Source: an uncultured Clostridia bacterium (GTDB lineage Bacteria; Bacillota; Clostridia; TANB77; CAG-508). Taken from it: a stretch of 64,000 bases of DNA. The notes beneath the pieces were generated by a model. That model saw only the letters and a list, made by a program, of their open reading frames with translations. It searched no databases and had not been told where the DNA came from. A program made the position numbers and the translations under genes. Positions 1-6,729 of the stretch are shown here, in pieces. Every line of letters begins with the position of its first letter. Positions within the stretch are counted from its first letter, which is position 1. Location of the stretch: positions 62,001 to 126,000 of the forward strand of contig CAPPGO010000001.1 in NCBI GenBank assembly GCA_948678575.1. Reading direction: 5' to 3'.

Positions 1-51
1 ATTGTTCTCTATATATTCAATTACTTTATTTAACTCTGTATATATATTCAT
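1..51 (-). CDS. Start of a probable AraC-family regulator (partial)
   Basis: Only the first 17 codons lie in the window; the gene runs off the left edge. They read MNIYTELNKVIEYIENN, which resembles the amphipathic opening of many AraC-type regulators, where the first helix of the DNA-binding domain sits at the N-terminus. There is no clear ribosome site upstream of the ATG. It would lie downstream of the ABC exporter on the same strand, separated from it by a hairpin. The call rests on a short match and is tentative. Confidence 0.35.
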   Translation of the reverse strand, partial: MNIYTELNKVIEYIENN

Positions 52-108
52 ACTTATTATTTTAACATATTTTTACTTAAAATTCCATAATATATATGAA
101 AAAATGAG

Positions 109-144
109 AAACCCTCCATCCGTACAGTAACAGATAGAGGGTTT
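109..144 (-). terminator. Terminator of the ABC exporter gene
   Basis: AAACCCTC at 109-116 pairs with GAGGGTTT at 137-144, an 8-bp stem with a large loop. It is followed on the minus strand by a T-rich stretch. It sits 44 bp past the ABC exporter stop codon. Confidence 0.6.
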
Positions 145-187
145 GCATTGTTGAACATGAAAATTCGCGCCGTTAGCATTGGCACTA

Positions 188-2035
188 CTAAACCTGCTTA
201 CATTTGATAAGTGAAAATCCACTTTCATTTTGAACAAAAGAAATTTCCTTTGTGCAGTATGGAAGGATAACACTTAATTGATGTGTCGCAATGAGAACCA
301 ATCGTTTTCGGTCTCTCTGAATAAAACTCAAAATGAATTTAACACATTTATCTGCTACTTCGTCATTCAGCCTATTAAAAGCTTCATCTAACCAAATTGC
401 TTCGATTGTAGCATCCAAAGTATACAGAAGTTTTGCCAGCGCTATTCTTTGCTGTTGCCCAGAAGAAAATTGTTTGTAAGTTCTGATTTTCATATACTCC
501 AAAATCAGTTCTTCATCATCTTCCAAAGCTTTTAAATCTTCATGCCTTTTAGCACGAGCTAGGAAAATTTCTTTAAGTCCCAGCCCCTCTAAAATTTCCA
601 TTAACTTAACCCTATCAATTGCTGAATAGTCATCACTTAAAATAATCTCATTTAAAATAAAATTATTCGCCATTGACCGATCTGTATGATAGGTAAGGGT
701 TTTTAAATATCCCCTTTCTCCGTTGTCTAACATAATCGGAGTATGCGCCAATCTGATTTTTCCTCCAAAAATGGATAAACCAGTTGTTTTTCCTGCACCT
801 GTCTCACCTTGAACTAAAATAGCCTCTCCGAGTGCCATTTGAAAATCGTTCTGGTTACAGAGTTTCCATGTTTGTTGTTTGTCATAAGAAAAAGTAAAAT
901 CTTTAACCGTAATTTGACTCGGTTCATAGTTTCCTTCTTCTCGTAACTCCAACTCTCTTTCTGCTTCTATCTCAGTTTTGTAAACCCCATAGATATTAGC
1001 AAAATCTGAATAAAGTTTGTCAATGTCTATTAAATAGTTCATTGTTTTTTCAACATTACTCAGAATATCACTTATCTTGTTCAGAATAGTAGAATATACC
1101 GTTGATATACCTACAATTCCAATAAAAACCTCTTCATTAATCGCTCCACCTACAATAATTTTATAGATTAAAATAGCAATCATGAAAAATGAGGCTACTG
1201 CACTTCGTTTAAGAAACACAGAATTTAGTTTTAATCTCTCGTTTGCCAAAACTTTTCTAGAAACAACGAGATGATCTCTAAATCGATTAGCGTGATACCT
1301 AAAATCCTTTGTACTCGCAAATTCGATTGTGTTAATTTCAGAAAACAAAACTCCTTCTTTGGCTTCATTTTCTTTGCGTATATGCCTGTACTGCTTCATA
1401 ACATCAATGCGTTTCTTGCCAAATACAAAATAAATCGCAATGCACATAAGCAATAAAAACATAATAAAGCATGTTTCCTTTTTTGAGCCAGATGTTAATT
1501 CCATGCTCAATGTTACTCCAATCATTACAATCAGAGTTAAAATGTTTGAAATAGCTATTGGTAAATTCCACCAAAAATTCCAGATTCCATCAATATAATC
1601 TTTCGATTTTTTGATAAGCTCTGGATGCTGCATAACACTTTCGTTGCCTTTTGAATCCTTCTTAAAGACCTTTGAATGTGTTCTGCTAGCAAGTTCCATA
1701 ATAATTTCCGTTATTACAGAGGTATAAACCTGCCTAAAATTGTCCTCTTGCAAATCTGCATAAGTGCTATATGCACTCTCAATTACTCTCTCAGAGAAAT
1801 ACAGAGCAAGAAGTAACACTGCAACAACTGATAAATCGTTCTCCATTGCCAGCTGAGCTCCCTTGATAGAAAATGCAAAAATTGAAAACAGAAAATCTAC
1901 AATGATAGTCCTTACAATAATGCGTATTTGCACCCGCTTGACATCATCTGGCTGTTTCACAATTTCGAATGAAAGCTGAGCTTTCAGGCTTTTGCATCTT
2001 TTAACAAAAGATTTAATTTTTTTACACTGCAACAT
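188..2035 (-). CDS. ABC transporter, fused permease/ATPase (exporter type)
   Basis: A 615-residue half-transporter for export of an unknown substrate. The N-terminal ~360 residues hold about six hydrophobic segments, and the nucleotide-binding domain follows. Walker A GETGAGKTT is near residue 410, the signature FSSGQQQR near 523, Walker B IWLDEAF near 548 and the switch His in ATHQLS near 584. The Walker B is followed by AF instead of the usual PT, a variant seen in divergent exporters. I chose the ATG at 2035 because it has an AAGGAAGGA site 10 bases upstream; a longer frame to 2161 has none. Codon use is richer in GC than the neighbours, which suggests transfer. The ATPase family is certain; peptide or bacteriocin export is only a guess. 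Confidence 0.85.
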   Translation of the reverse strand: MLQCKKIKSFVKRCKSLKAQLSFEIVKQPDDVKRVQIRIIVRTIIVDFLFSIFAFSIKGAQLAMENDLSVVAVLLLALYFSERVIESAYSTYADLQEDNFRQVYTSVITEIIMELASRTHSKVFKKDSKGNESVMQHPELIKKSKDYIDGIWNFWWNLPIAISNILTLIVMIGVTLSMELTSGSKKETCFIMFLLLMCIAIYFVFGKKRIDVMKQYRHIRKENEAKEGVLFSEINTIEFASTKDFRYHANRFRDHLVVSRKVLANERLKLNSVFLKRSAVASFFMIAILIYKIIVGGAINEEVFIGIVGISTVYSTILNKISDILSNVEKTMNYLIDIDKLYSDFANIYGVYKTEIEAERELELREEGNYEPSQITVKDFTFSYDKQQTWKLCNQNDFQMALGEAILVQGETGAGKTTGLSIFGGKIRLAHTPIMLDNGERGYLKTLTYHTDRSMANNFILNEIILSDDYSAIDRVKLMEILEGLGLKEIFLARAKRHEDLKALEDDEELILEYMKIRTYKQFSSGQQQRIALAKLLYTLDATIEAIWLDEAFNRLNDEVADKCVKFILSFIQRDRKRLVLIATHQLSVILPYCTKEISFVQNESGFSLIKCKQV

Positions 2036-2162
2036 TTGGGTACCATCCTTCCTTATTTTTAAAAATTTAATTATCAATGTGCAACAAAGCAAACTCTCAG
2101 TGCGCTTATGGTATATTAATACCAATAAATCAAGCTTCTGATAAAAGTTTACAGTTAACATA

Positions 2163-2190
2163 ATTATATCACATTTCTCTTATTTTACAA
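2163..2190 (-). promoter_or_regulatory. Candidate promoter of the ABC exporter
   Basis: On the minus strand TTGTAA (2185-2190) and TATAAT (2163-2168) are 16 bp apart. This would give a leader of about 120 bases before the ATG at 2035. Confidence 0.45.
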
Positions 2191-2271
2191 AGTTGTAATT
2201 TTCTGGTTATTGTGTTATAATAAAGATTAGTGGCTTATCGCCTATTTTTTTATTTATTTTTAAAAAAAGTA

Positions 2272-2301
2272 TTGCATTTAAAAATTCATTAGTGTATAAT
2301 T
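2272..2301 (+). promoter_or_regulatory. Promoter of tRNA-Asn
   Basis: TTGCAT (2272-2277) and TATAAT (2296-2301) are separated by 18 bp, about 32 bp before the tRNA 5' end. Confidence 0.7.
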
Positions 2302-2333
2302 TTTATGTTGTTAGGAAATAATAACAAACATAT

Positions 2334-2409
2334 TCCTCTTTAGCTCAGTTGGTAGAGCGCTCGGCTGTTAACCGATAGGTCGTTGGTTCGAGTCCAACAA
2401 GAGGAGCCA
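2334..2409 (+). tRNA. tRNA-Asn (GTT)
   Basis: A complete cloverleaf with encoded CCA. The acceptor stem TCCTCTT pairs with AAGAGGA, the discriminator is G, and CCA is at 2407-2409. The D arm carries TAGCTCAGTTGGTAGAGC, the anticodon loop is CTGTTAA (anticodon GTT, asparagine), and the T arm is GTTGG-TTCGAGT-CCAAC. It has its own promoter and terminator. Closest in form to standard bacterial tRNA-Asn. Confidence 0.97.
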
Positions 2410-2413
2410 AAAT

Positions 2414-2446
2414 AAAAGAACTACTGTTAAGTAGTTCTTTTATTTT
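2414..2446 (+). terminator. Terminator of tRNA-Asn
   Basis: AAAAGAACTAC pairs with GTAGTTCTTTT around a short TGTTAA loop, followed by a T-rich run. It starts five bases after the CCA end. Confidence 0.85.
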
Positions 2447-2473
2447 GCTTTCTATTGTATGACAAGAAATAAT
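2445..2473 (+). promoter_or_regulatory. Promoter of the downstream structured RNA
   Basis: TTGCTT (2445-2450), a 17-bp spacer and AATAAT (2468-2473). It lies after the tRNA terminator, so the following region would be an independent transcript starting near 2480. Confidence 0.45.
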
Positions 2474-2479
2474 GACCTA

Positions 2480-2645
2480 TCGGTGTTATATCCGAAGGAT
2501 ATTAACTGGTGAAGAAACGAGCGCTGCCAGTGGCAGGTCTAGTGAAGTTTCTGAATATGCATGAACTATGCTTTCAAAGCTTACGTTAGTTAAGGTTTGA
2601 AAGTATAAGTTCGATACTCGTAGGAGTTGGTTCGAATCCAACATA
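2480..2645 (+). ncRNA. Candidate multi-hairpin non-coding RNA with a tRNA-like T arm
   Basis: This stretch is clearly richer in GC than its flanks and has no credible reading frame, but it folds locally in several places. TATCC-GAA-GGATA lies at about 2489-2502. AGAAAC (2513-2518) pairs with GTTTCT (2547-2552) and encloses CTGCC-AGT-GGCAG. CTTTCAAA (2571-2578) pairs with TTTGAAAG (2596-2603). AGTAT pairs with ATACT (2602-2618). The 3' end is GTTGG-TTCGAAT-CCAAC (2626-2642), a perfect tRNA T arm without a matching acceptor stem. It could be a known class such as the raiA motif of Clostridia (a structured RNA of similar size), a decayed tRNA-derived element or a new class. I cannot tell which without a covariance search. 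Confidence 0.55.
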
Positions 2646-2734
2646 ATAAAAAATTCAACAAAAAGTGTCATATTTTTAATTTTTTTGCCACTATAATAGT
2701 ATAGTATAAGATATCTTATAAAAGGAGTAATTAA

Positions 2735-3253
2735 ATGGAGCTTAAAGATTATATACAAAACAATGAATTAGATTTAGACAGAATTGTAGACAATTTTTCA
2801 CCTTATGTAAGAACCATTGTTAACAACATGGTTGGCAATAATTTAAGTTATGAAGATAAAGAAGAAATATTATCTGATACATTCTTTATATTATGGAAAA
2901 ATAGAAATAATAATATCTTATCTTTAAATTCATATATTGCTGGAATTACCAAAAATTTAGTTAAAGAAAAATTGAAAAAGAAAAAAATTACATATAATAT
3001 TATTGATTATGAAAACTTAACAGAATATTCACATTTTGATACTTACAGTGATGAGCGATTTAAATTGCAAAATTGCGTTCATAAACTAAAAAATATAGAT
3101 AAAACAATTTTTATTATGTTCTATTATTCTTCTAAATCAGTAAAAGATATAGCTAGTAAATTAAATATAACTGAATTTAATGTAACTACACGATTATATC
3201 GTATACGCAAACGATTAAGAAAAGAACTTAAAAAGGAGAATGGTTATGAATAA
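2735..3253 (+). CDS. ECF-type RNA polymerase sigma factor
   Basis: A 172-residue sigma-70 family factor of the extracytoplasmic-function type, which directs RNA polymerase to a small regulon after an envelope signal. Region 2 spans about residues 20-75 (EEILSDTFFILWKNR is the typical core-binding and -10 helix). Region 4 is near 125-165, with the helix-turn-helix SVKDIASKLNITEFNVTTRLYRIRKRL. The start has AAAGGAG eight bases upstream. Its 3' end overlaps the next gene, a membrane anti-sigma factor, by eight bases, the usual coupling for such pairs. The stimulus is not readable from the sequence. Confidence 0.9.
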   Translation: MELKDYIQNNELDLDRIVDNFSPYVRTIVNNMVGNNLSYEDKEEILSDTFFILWKNRNNNILSLNSYIAGITKNLVKEKLKKKKITYNIIDYENLTEYSHFDTYSDERFKLQNCVHKLKNIDKTIFIMFYYSSKSVKDIASKLNITEFNVTTRLYRIRKRLRKELKKENGYE

Positions 3254-4262
3254 CGAAAAGTTGAAAAATGAAATAAAAGCAAAAATAGCTATATCAAAAT
3301 TTTATGAGGAGGATATGGCTATGAAAAATAATAAAAATTATTTTGTGAAAATAGCAGTTTCTGTATGTGCTTGTTTGATATTAACAAGTGGAATTGTTTT
3401 TGCAAAAGATATTGAAAACATTATAAGAAAAATATTTAAAAACACTAGCCCTGCAATAGAACGAGCCGTTGACCAAGGATATATACAAAATATAGAAAAT
3501 GATTTTGTATATGATAAAGATATTGGAATTAAAGTTGATAATATTGTTTTAGACGATTTAAATTTAAATGTTTCTATCAAATTTGAAAATAAAAATAAAA
3601 ATAAAAATATCGCAACAATTCGTTTTAATAAATTTATTGTATCAACAGATACTGGTGAAATAATTTATGACAGTAACCAACAATATGTAACAGATATAAA
3701 AAATGTATATACCGCAACATACATAAATTGGAAAGAACAATCAGAAAAATTAGAAGATAATATTTTTGCTGATTCTATTTTATTTACATTGGGTGAACAT
3801 TCAAAAGAAAAGAAGAAACTAATATTTAAAATACAAAGCTTAGATATAACTTATAATGATAACACAAAAGAAGAGTTATATGGTGAATGGAATTTCAATT
3901 TGAAAATTACAGAAAAGATGAGAAAAAATCAAACTATTAAATATGTATTACAAGAAGAAAATGAATATATTGAAAGTTGCACAGGAACTTTGTCTGCAAC
4001 TGGACTCAAAATAGAATTAGTATTAAAAGAAGAGTTAGATTTAGGTAAGTTTTATGAAGAAAATGAAGATAAAGTTCATAGTCATATGTTATTTTATTAT
4101 ATGGATAATAATGAGTTTATTGAGCCAGTAATGGTTTCAGGTACTGGAACAACATATACAATGCCTTTTGATAATATAAGTAGTACAAATGAAATTCCAA
4201 ATACAATTGAAATTTATGCTGACCCATTTGAAAGCAGTATCCATTTAATCAGGGAGTTTTAA
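3246..4262 (+). CDS. Membrane anti-sigma factor, DUF4179 type
   Basis: A 338-residue protein expected to hold the preceding sigma factor inactive at the membrane. A short cytoplasmic N-terminus (~28 residues) is followed by one membrane segment (about 29-50, VKIAVSVCACLILTSGIVFA) and a large outer domain. The outer domain resembles DUF4179, often seen in Clostridia beside ECF sigma genes. The second ATG (3246) is chosen because AGGAG at 3234-3238 is seven bases away; the ATG at 3240 would sit directly against it. The DUF4179 name is from memory of the family pattern; the sigma-gene overlap and topology are seen directly. Confidence 0.8.
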   Translation: MNNEKLKNEIKAKIAISKFYEEDMAMKNNKNYFVKIAVSVCACLILTSGIVFAKDIENIIRKIFKNTSPAIERAVDQGYIQNIENDFVYDKDIGIKVDNIVLDDLNLNVSIKFENKNKNKNIATIRFNKFIVSTDTGEIIYDSNQQYVTDIKNVYTATYINWKEQSEKLEDNIFADSILFTLGEHSKEKKKLIFKIQSLDITYNDNTKEELYGEWNFNLKITEKMRKNQTIKYVLQEENEYIESCTGTLSATGLKIELVLKEELDLGKFYEENEDKVHSHMLFYYMDNNEFIEPVMVSGTGTTYTMPFDNISSTNEIPNTIEIYADPFESSIHLIREF

Positions 4263-4270
4263 CATACTAT

Positions 4271-4304
4271 AATAGCCAAGCAAGGAAGTCCTTGCTTGAC
4301 TATT
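4271..4304. repeat. Strong inverted repeat between convergent genes
   Basis: AATAGCCAAGCAAGGA pairs with TCCTTGCTTGACTATT with one mismatch, a stem of 15-16 bp around a one- to two-base gap. No T run follows on either strand, so it is not a standard terminator. It may still stop transcription of the anti-sigma gene or protect 3' ends. Confidence 0.7.
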
Positions 4305-4407
4305 GGTAAGAAATGTGAACCACAGTCAGATATTCATTTATAAACAGATACTACTAATGTTACTTCAAAAACATAAGTTACTATTTGCAAAATACTGTTG
4401 CTATCGA

Positions 4408-4884
4408 TTATGGAACATAAGTCTCAATTTTCATATGAATTTTCAAATTGGGAGTTCCATAAGCCACACAATACTGGAAATAGTAACTGTGTGTCCTGTC
4501 GATATTAAAAGCACGTACATAAGCATGTCCACTGCTGTCCTGCCATTCATTTACTTTCTGACCTGTTGTAGCGTCATACAGACGAATAGCAAGAATAGTG
4601 CCATCGGTTAATTTGCTACCGTCCTGTGCAGTAAATACGTAGTCGAACCAAATGGAATTGTAGTTGTACCGACGTGTCGCACCTGTGTGTTCATAAGACA
4701 TATTAAATGTCTGGTTCACAAGCGTTGTAGATGCATACGGCACAATCCCAGACTCATCGCAATTTACGACGATTGTGTCCTCGGGTTCGGAAATTTCTAC
4801 TGCAAAAACAGGAACGGTTCCCATGGTCATAGCAGTCATAATAACTGCGAGAGCCAAAGCCTGAATTCTTTTAAAAAACTTCAT
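4408..4884 (-). CDS. Small secreted protein of unknown function
   Basis: A 158-residue protein with a clear signal peptide (residues 1 to about 27: MKFFKRIQ, then a hydrophobic core ending in VPVFA before VEIS). The mature part is rich in Tyr, Thr and Asn and looks all-beta (repeated strands such as YNYNSIWFDYVF and SYYFQYCVAY). I do not recognise the family. The start at 4884 follows a perfect GGAGG eight bases upstream; the frame extends to 4950 but with no site. Base composition is richer in GC than its neighbours, like the ABC exporter at 188-2035, so the two may have arrived together. A secreted adhesin-like or modulator role is possible but unsupported. Confidence 0.75.
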   Translation of the reverse strand: MKFFKRIQALALAVIMTAMTMGTVPVFAVEISEPEDTIVVNCDESGIVPYASTTLVNQTFNMSYEHTGATRRYNYNSIWFDYVFTAQDGSKLTDGTILAIRLYDATTGQKVNEWQDSSGHAYVRAFNIDRTHSYYFQYCVAYGTPNLKIHMKIETYVP

Positions 4885-4991
4885 AATGTTTACCTCCAAA
4901 ATGATAGAATTTATTCTTGACCTAAGCTCACAATTTCTTACTTGTACCAATTAAAACTAAAAAAATCTTGAAACTGTTTTATTGGCACTTT

Positions 4992-5010
4992 GTTCAAAAA
5001 GAACTTGAAC
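4992..5010. promoter_or_regulatory. Dyad upstream of the secreted-protein gene
   Basis: GTTCAA-N7-TTGAAC, a 6-bp palindrome about 110 bp upstream of the start at 4884, within an otherwise AT-only spacer. Possible operator; no regulator is assigned. Confidence 0.3.
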
Positions 5011-5116
5011 ATTTATTATATTAATACAAGTCTTTAATAAAATCAAAAAAAGCGTAAAAAAGTGTAAACAAATGTAAATAAATTTACAAAAATAAATACA
5101 ATAAGGAGATGATAAT

Positions 5117-5445
5117 ATAAATATAAAAAATACAATTAAATACGAACTTGTAAAACTTGGCTACAATTTTGCTTATATTGGAACCATATATTTAATAGAA
5201 GCAATTTTAATGATTACTAATAGTGATAATTATGTAAAAGAAATGTCAAACTTAGAATTAAATATTTATAGAAAATTAGCTAATAAATATCATATATCTC
5301 AACAAACTATTAAATCAGATATTGTTAAGGCTACCCCAATAATGCAGATAAATTCATAAATTTGCAAAAGAAAGATAAACTTTATATAAAATTAACTCCG
5401 AAATATATAATATATTATATTATTGATAGTATAAAAATTATATAA
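5117..5445 (+). pseudogene. Broken Spo0A C-terminal domain protein
   Basis: The first frame encodes NIKNTIKYELVKLGYNF, then GTIYLIEAI, RKLANKYHIS and TIKSDIVKAT. This matches the DNA-binding fold of Spo0A effector domains, which occur as short stand-alone proteins in some Clostridia. It stops at 5359. One frame back, from about 5335, the sequence continues with NNADKFINLQKKDKLY and LTPKYIIYYIIDSI to a stop at 5443-5445, as expected for the family's C-terminal tail. So one extra base lies near the CCCC at 5334-5337. The expected start is ATA (5117), eight bases after AAGGAG, where ATG would give a normal start. Two defects suggest decay, although AUA initiation and an assembly error are possible. 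Confidence 0.65.
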
Positions 5446-5604
5446 TAAAATGGTATTTCAAAACATATCAATATCTATCATTATTCAAACCACACACTAT
5501 CAGTCTTGAAAGTTTATTGAAATAAACATTTATGACACAAAGCCATAGATCTAAAAGCTATATGCTTATGATAGCTAGGTTGCACAAAGGAAAAGAGGTA
5601 AAAT

Positions 5605-6258
5605 ATGAAGAAATTTTTAAAAATTATGTTACTAATTATACTTATAATTTTTATAATTATAATAATACATACATTAAGAAATTTAATTATTATCAATAAT
5701 TTGAAAAACAGAATAAAACCTTATTCAGAAAGCACAAATTATAGCGTTCATTCCGTTAATATATCAAATAATACTAATAGTAAAATGGATATTATGACTT
5801 ATAAAAAGAATGAAAAGTTTGTTAGAATATATAAAAGAATTTCAAATGAAGTAGTAGCAACAGTTTCAGAATATTATGATGGAAAAACAACCACTAGATA
5901 TACTGATTCTTCAAGTGGTAAAGTAGTTAGCACAAATGAAAACACTATGATGCCTAATATAACAAGTTCTTTTGAATTGGAAAATACATTATTACTAAGT
6001 TTTCTATATAAAATAAGAAGTACAGAGTATAATGGAAAAGATTGTTATGTTGTTAATTATTTTATTGGTGAAACAGATAGTATATATATCGAAAAAGATA
6101 CTGGATTATGCATTAAATCAATTTCTTCTGATATGGTAAATGAAATGGAATATAAATTTGATAATGTTGACGATAGTATATTTATTGAACCAGATGCTAG
6201 TAAATATTTGACAGAAGAACAAGCTATGGAAAAATATTTATTAAAAAAAGATATTTAA
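5605..6258 (+). CDS. Membrane-anchored protein, LolA-like fold possible
   Basis: A 217-residue protein with one N-terminal membrane segment (residues 5-24, almost only Leu and Ile) and an outer domain of about 185 residues. The domain has alternating beta strands (KFVRIYKRISNEVVATVSEY, DSIYIEKDTGLCIKS, MEYKFDNVDDSIF) like the LolA/LppX-type half-barrel common in lipoproteins of Firmicutes. It has no lipobox Cys. GAGGT precedes the ATG. It stands alone between a broken Spo0A-C gene and a small-RNA candidate. The fold is my inference from the strand pattern; the function is unknown. Confidence 0.7.
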   Translation: MKKFLKIMLLIILIIFIIIIIHTLRNLIIINNLKNRIKPYSESTNYSVHSVNISNNTNSKMDIMTYKKNEKFVRIYKRISNEVVATVSEYYDGKTTTRYTDSSSGKVVSTNENTMMPNITSSFELENTLLLSFLYKIRSTEYNGKDCYVVNYFIGETDSIYIEKDTGLCIKSISSDMVNEMEYKFDNVDDSIFIEPDASKYLTEEQAMEKYLLKKDI

Positions 6259-6277
6259 AATAATAGAATAATAAAAT

Positions 6278-6306
6278 TTGACATATAGTAACAAATTGAT
6301 TATAAT
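6278..6306 (+). promoter_or_regulatory. Perfect consensus promoter for a small RNA
   Basis: TTGACA (6278-6283), 17 bp, TATAAT (6301-6306). Both boxes match the housekeeping consensus exactly. Transcription should start near 6313. No gene starts within the next 200 bases. Confidence 0.85.
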
Positions 6307-6312
6307 ATTTTT

Positions 6313-6383
6313 AACTAGCAAATCATACGAAGACAATATTGATTTGCACTAGGAGATATGTGTCCACATATCTCTCTTTTTTT
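6313..6383 (+). ncRNA. Candidate small RNA, about 70 nucleotides
   Basis: Between the promoter above and a strong terminator lies a compact two-hairpin transcript. Hairpin 1 pairs CTAGCAAATCA (6315-6325) with TGATTTGCACTAG (6340-6352), with one bulged A and a 14-base loop (TACGAAGACAATAT). Hairpin 2 is the terminator GAGATATGTG/CACATATCTC plus T7. There is no start codon with a ribosome site in this span. The RHH/radical-SAM pair starts 150 bases further on, after the terminator, so this could also be a tightly attenuated leader. I see no known class; a trans-acting RNA is the simplest reading. Confidence 0.6.
6353..6383 (+). terminator. Terminator of the small RNA
   Basis: GAGATATGTG (6353-6362) pairs with CACATATCTC (6365-6374), followed by CTTTTTTT. 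A textbook intrinsic terminator. Confidence 0.85.
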
Positions 6384-6531
6384 ACAAATATTTAATATTA
6401 AAAACTATATTCTATTTTCTATAATTTTGTATATTATCATCTTATTAAAGCGTTTCGAAAATATGTAATACATTTTGCAATGCTTTTTTATTTTGCTTTT
6501 TGTAATACAATTTATATGGAGGTAATACAAA

Positions 6532-6729
6532 ATGGCATTTCAAATAAAACCTAATAAAAAAGAAACTGAAAACAAAACAATACGATTTCCAATTGATTTA
6601 ATTGAAAACATAGAAAAAGCAATACAAAATAAAGAAGTTACTTTTTCTAAATTTGTTATTCAAGCATGTGAATATGCATTAAATAATTTGGAAGATAATC
6701 AAAATAATGATAACAGGAGTAATTTATAA
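6532..6729 (+). CDS. Small ribbon-helix-helix DNA-binding protein
   Basis: A 65-residue protein. Residues 16-50 (KTIRFPIDLIENIEKAI, then VTFSKFVIQACEYALNNL) fit the Arc/MetJ ribbon-helix-helix pattern: a short strand that reads DNA, then two helices. GGAGG lies eight bases before the ATG. Its TAA shares its last base with the ATG of the radical-SAM gene, so the two are translationally coupled and this protein likely regulates the pair. The fold is a confident inference; the target site is unknown. Confidence 0.75.
   Translation: MAFQIKPNKKETENKTIRFPIDLIENIEKAIQNKEVTFSKFVIQACEYALNNLEDNQNNDNRSNL

Noticed and set aside
2486..2758. Minus-strand open frame of 90 residues
   Set aside because: It covers the structured RNA and the start of the sigma factor gene, with no ribosome site; it is a by-product of the folded region.
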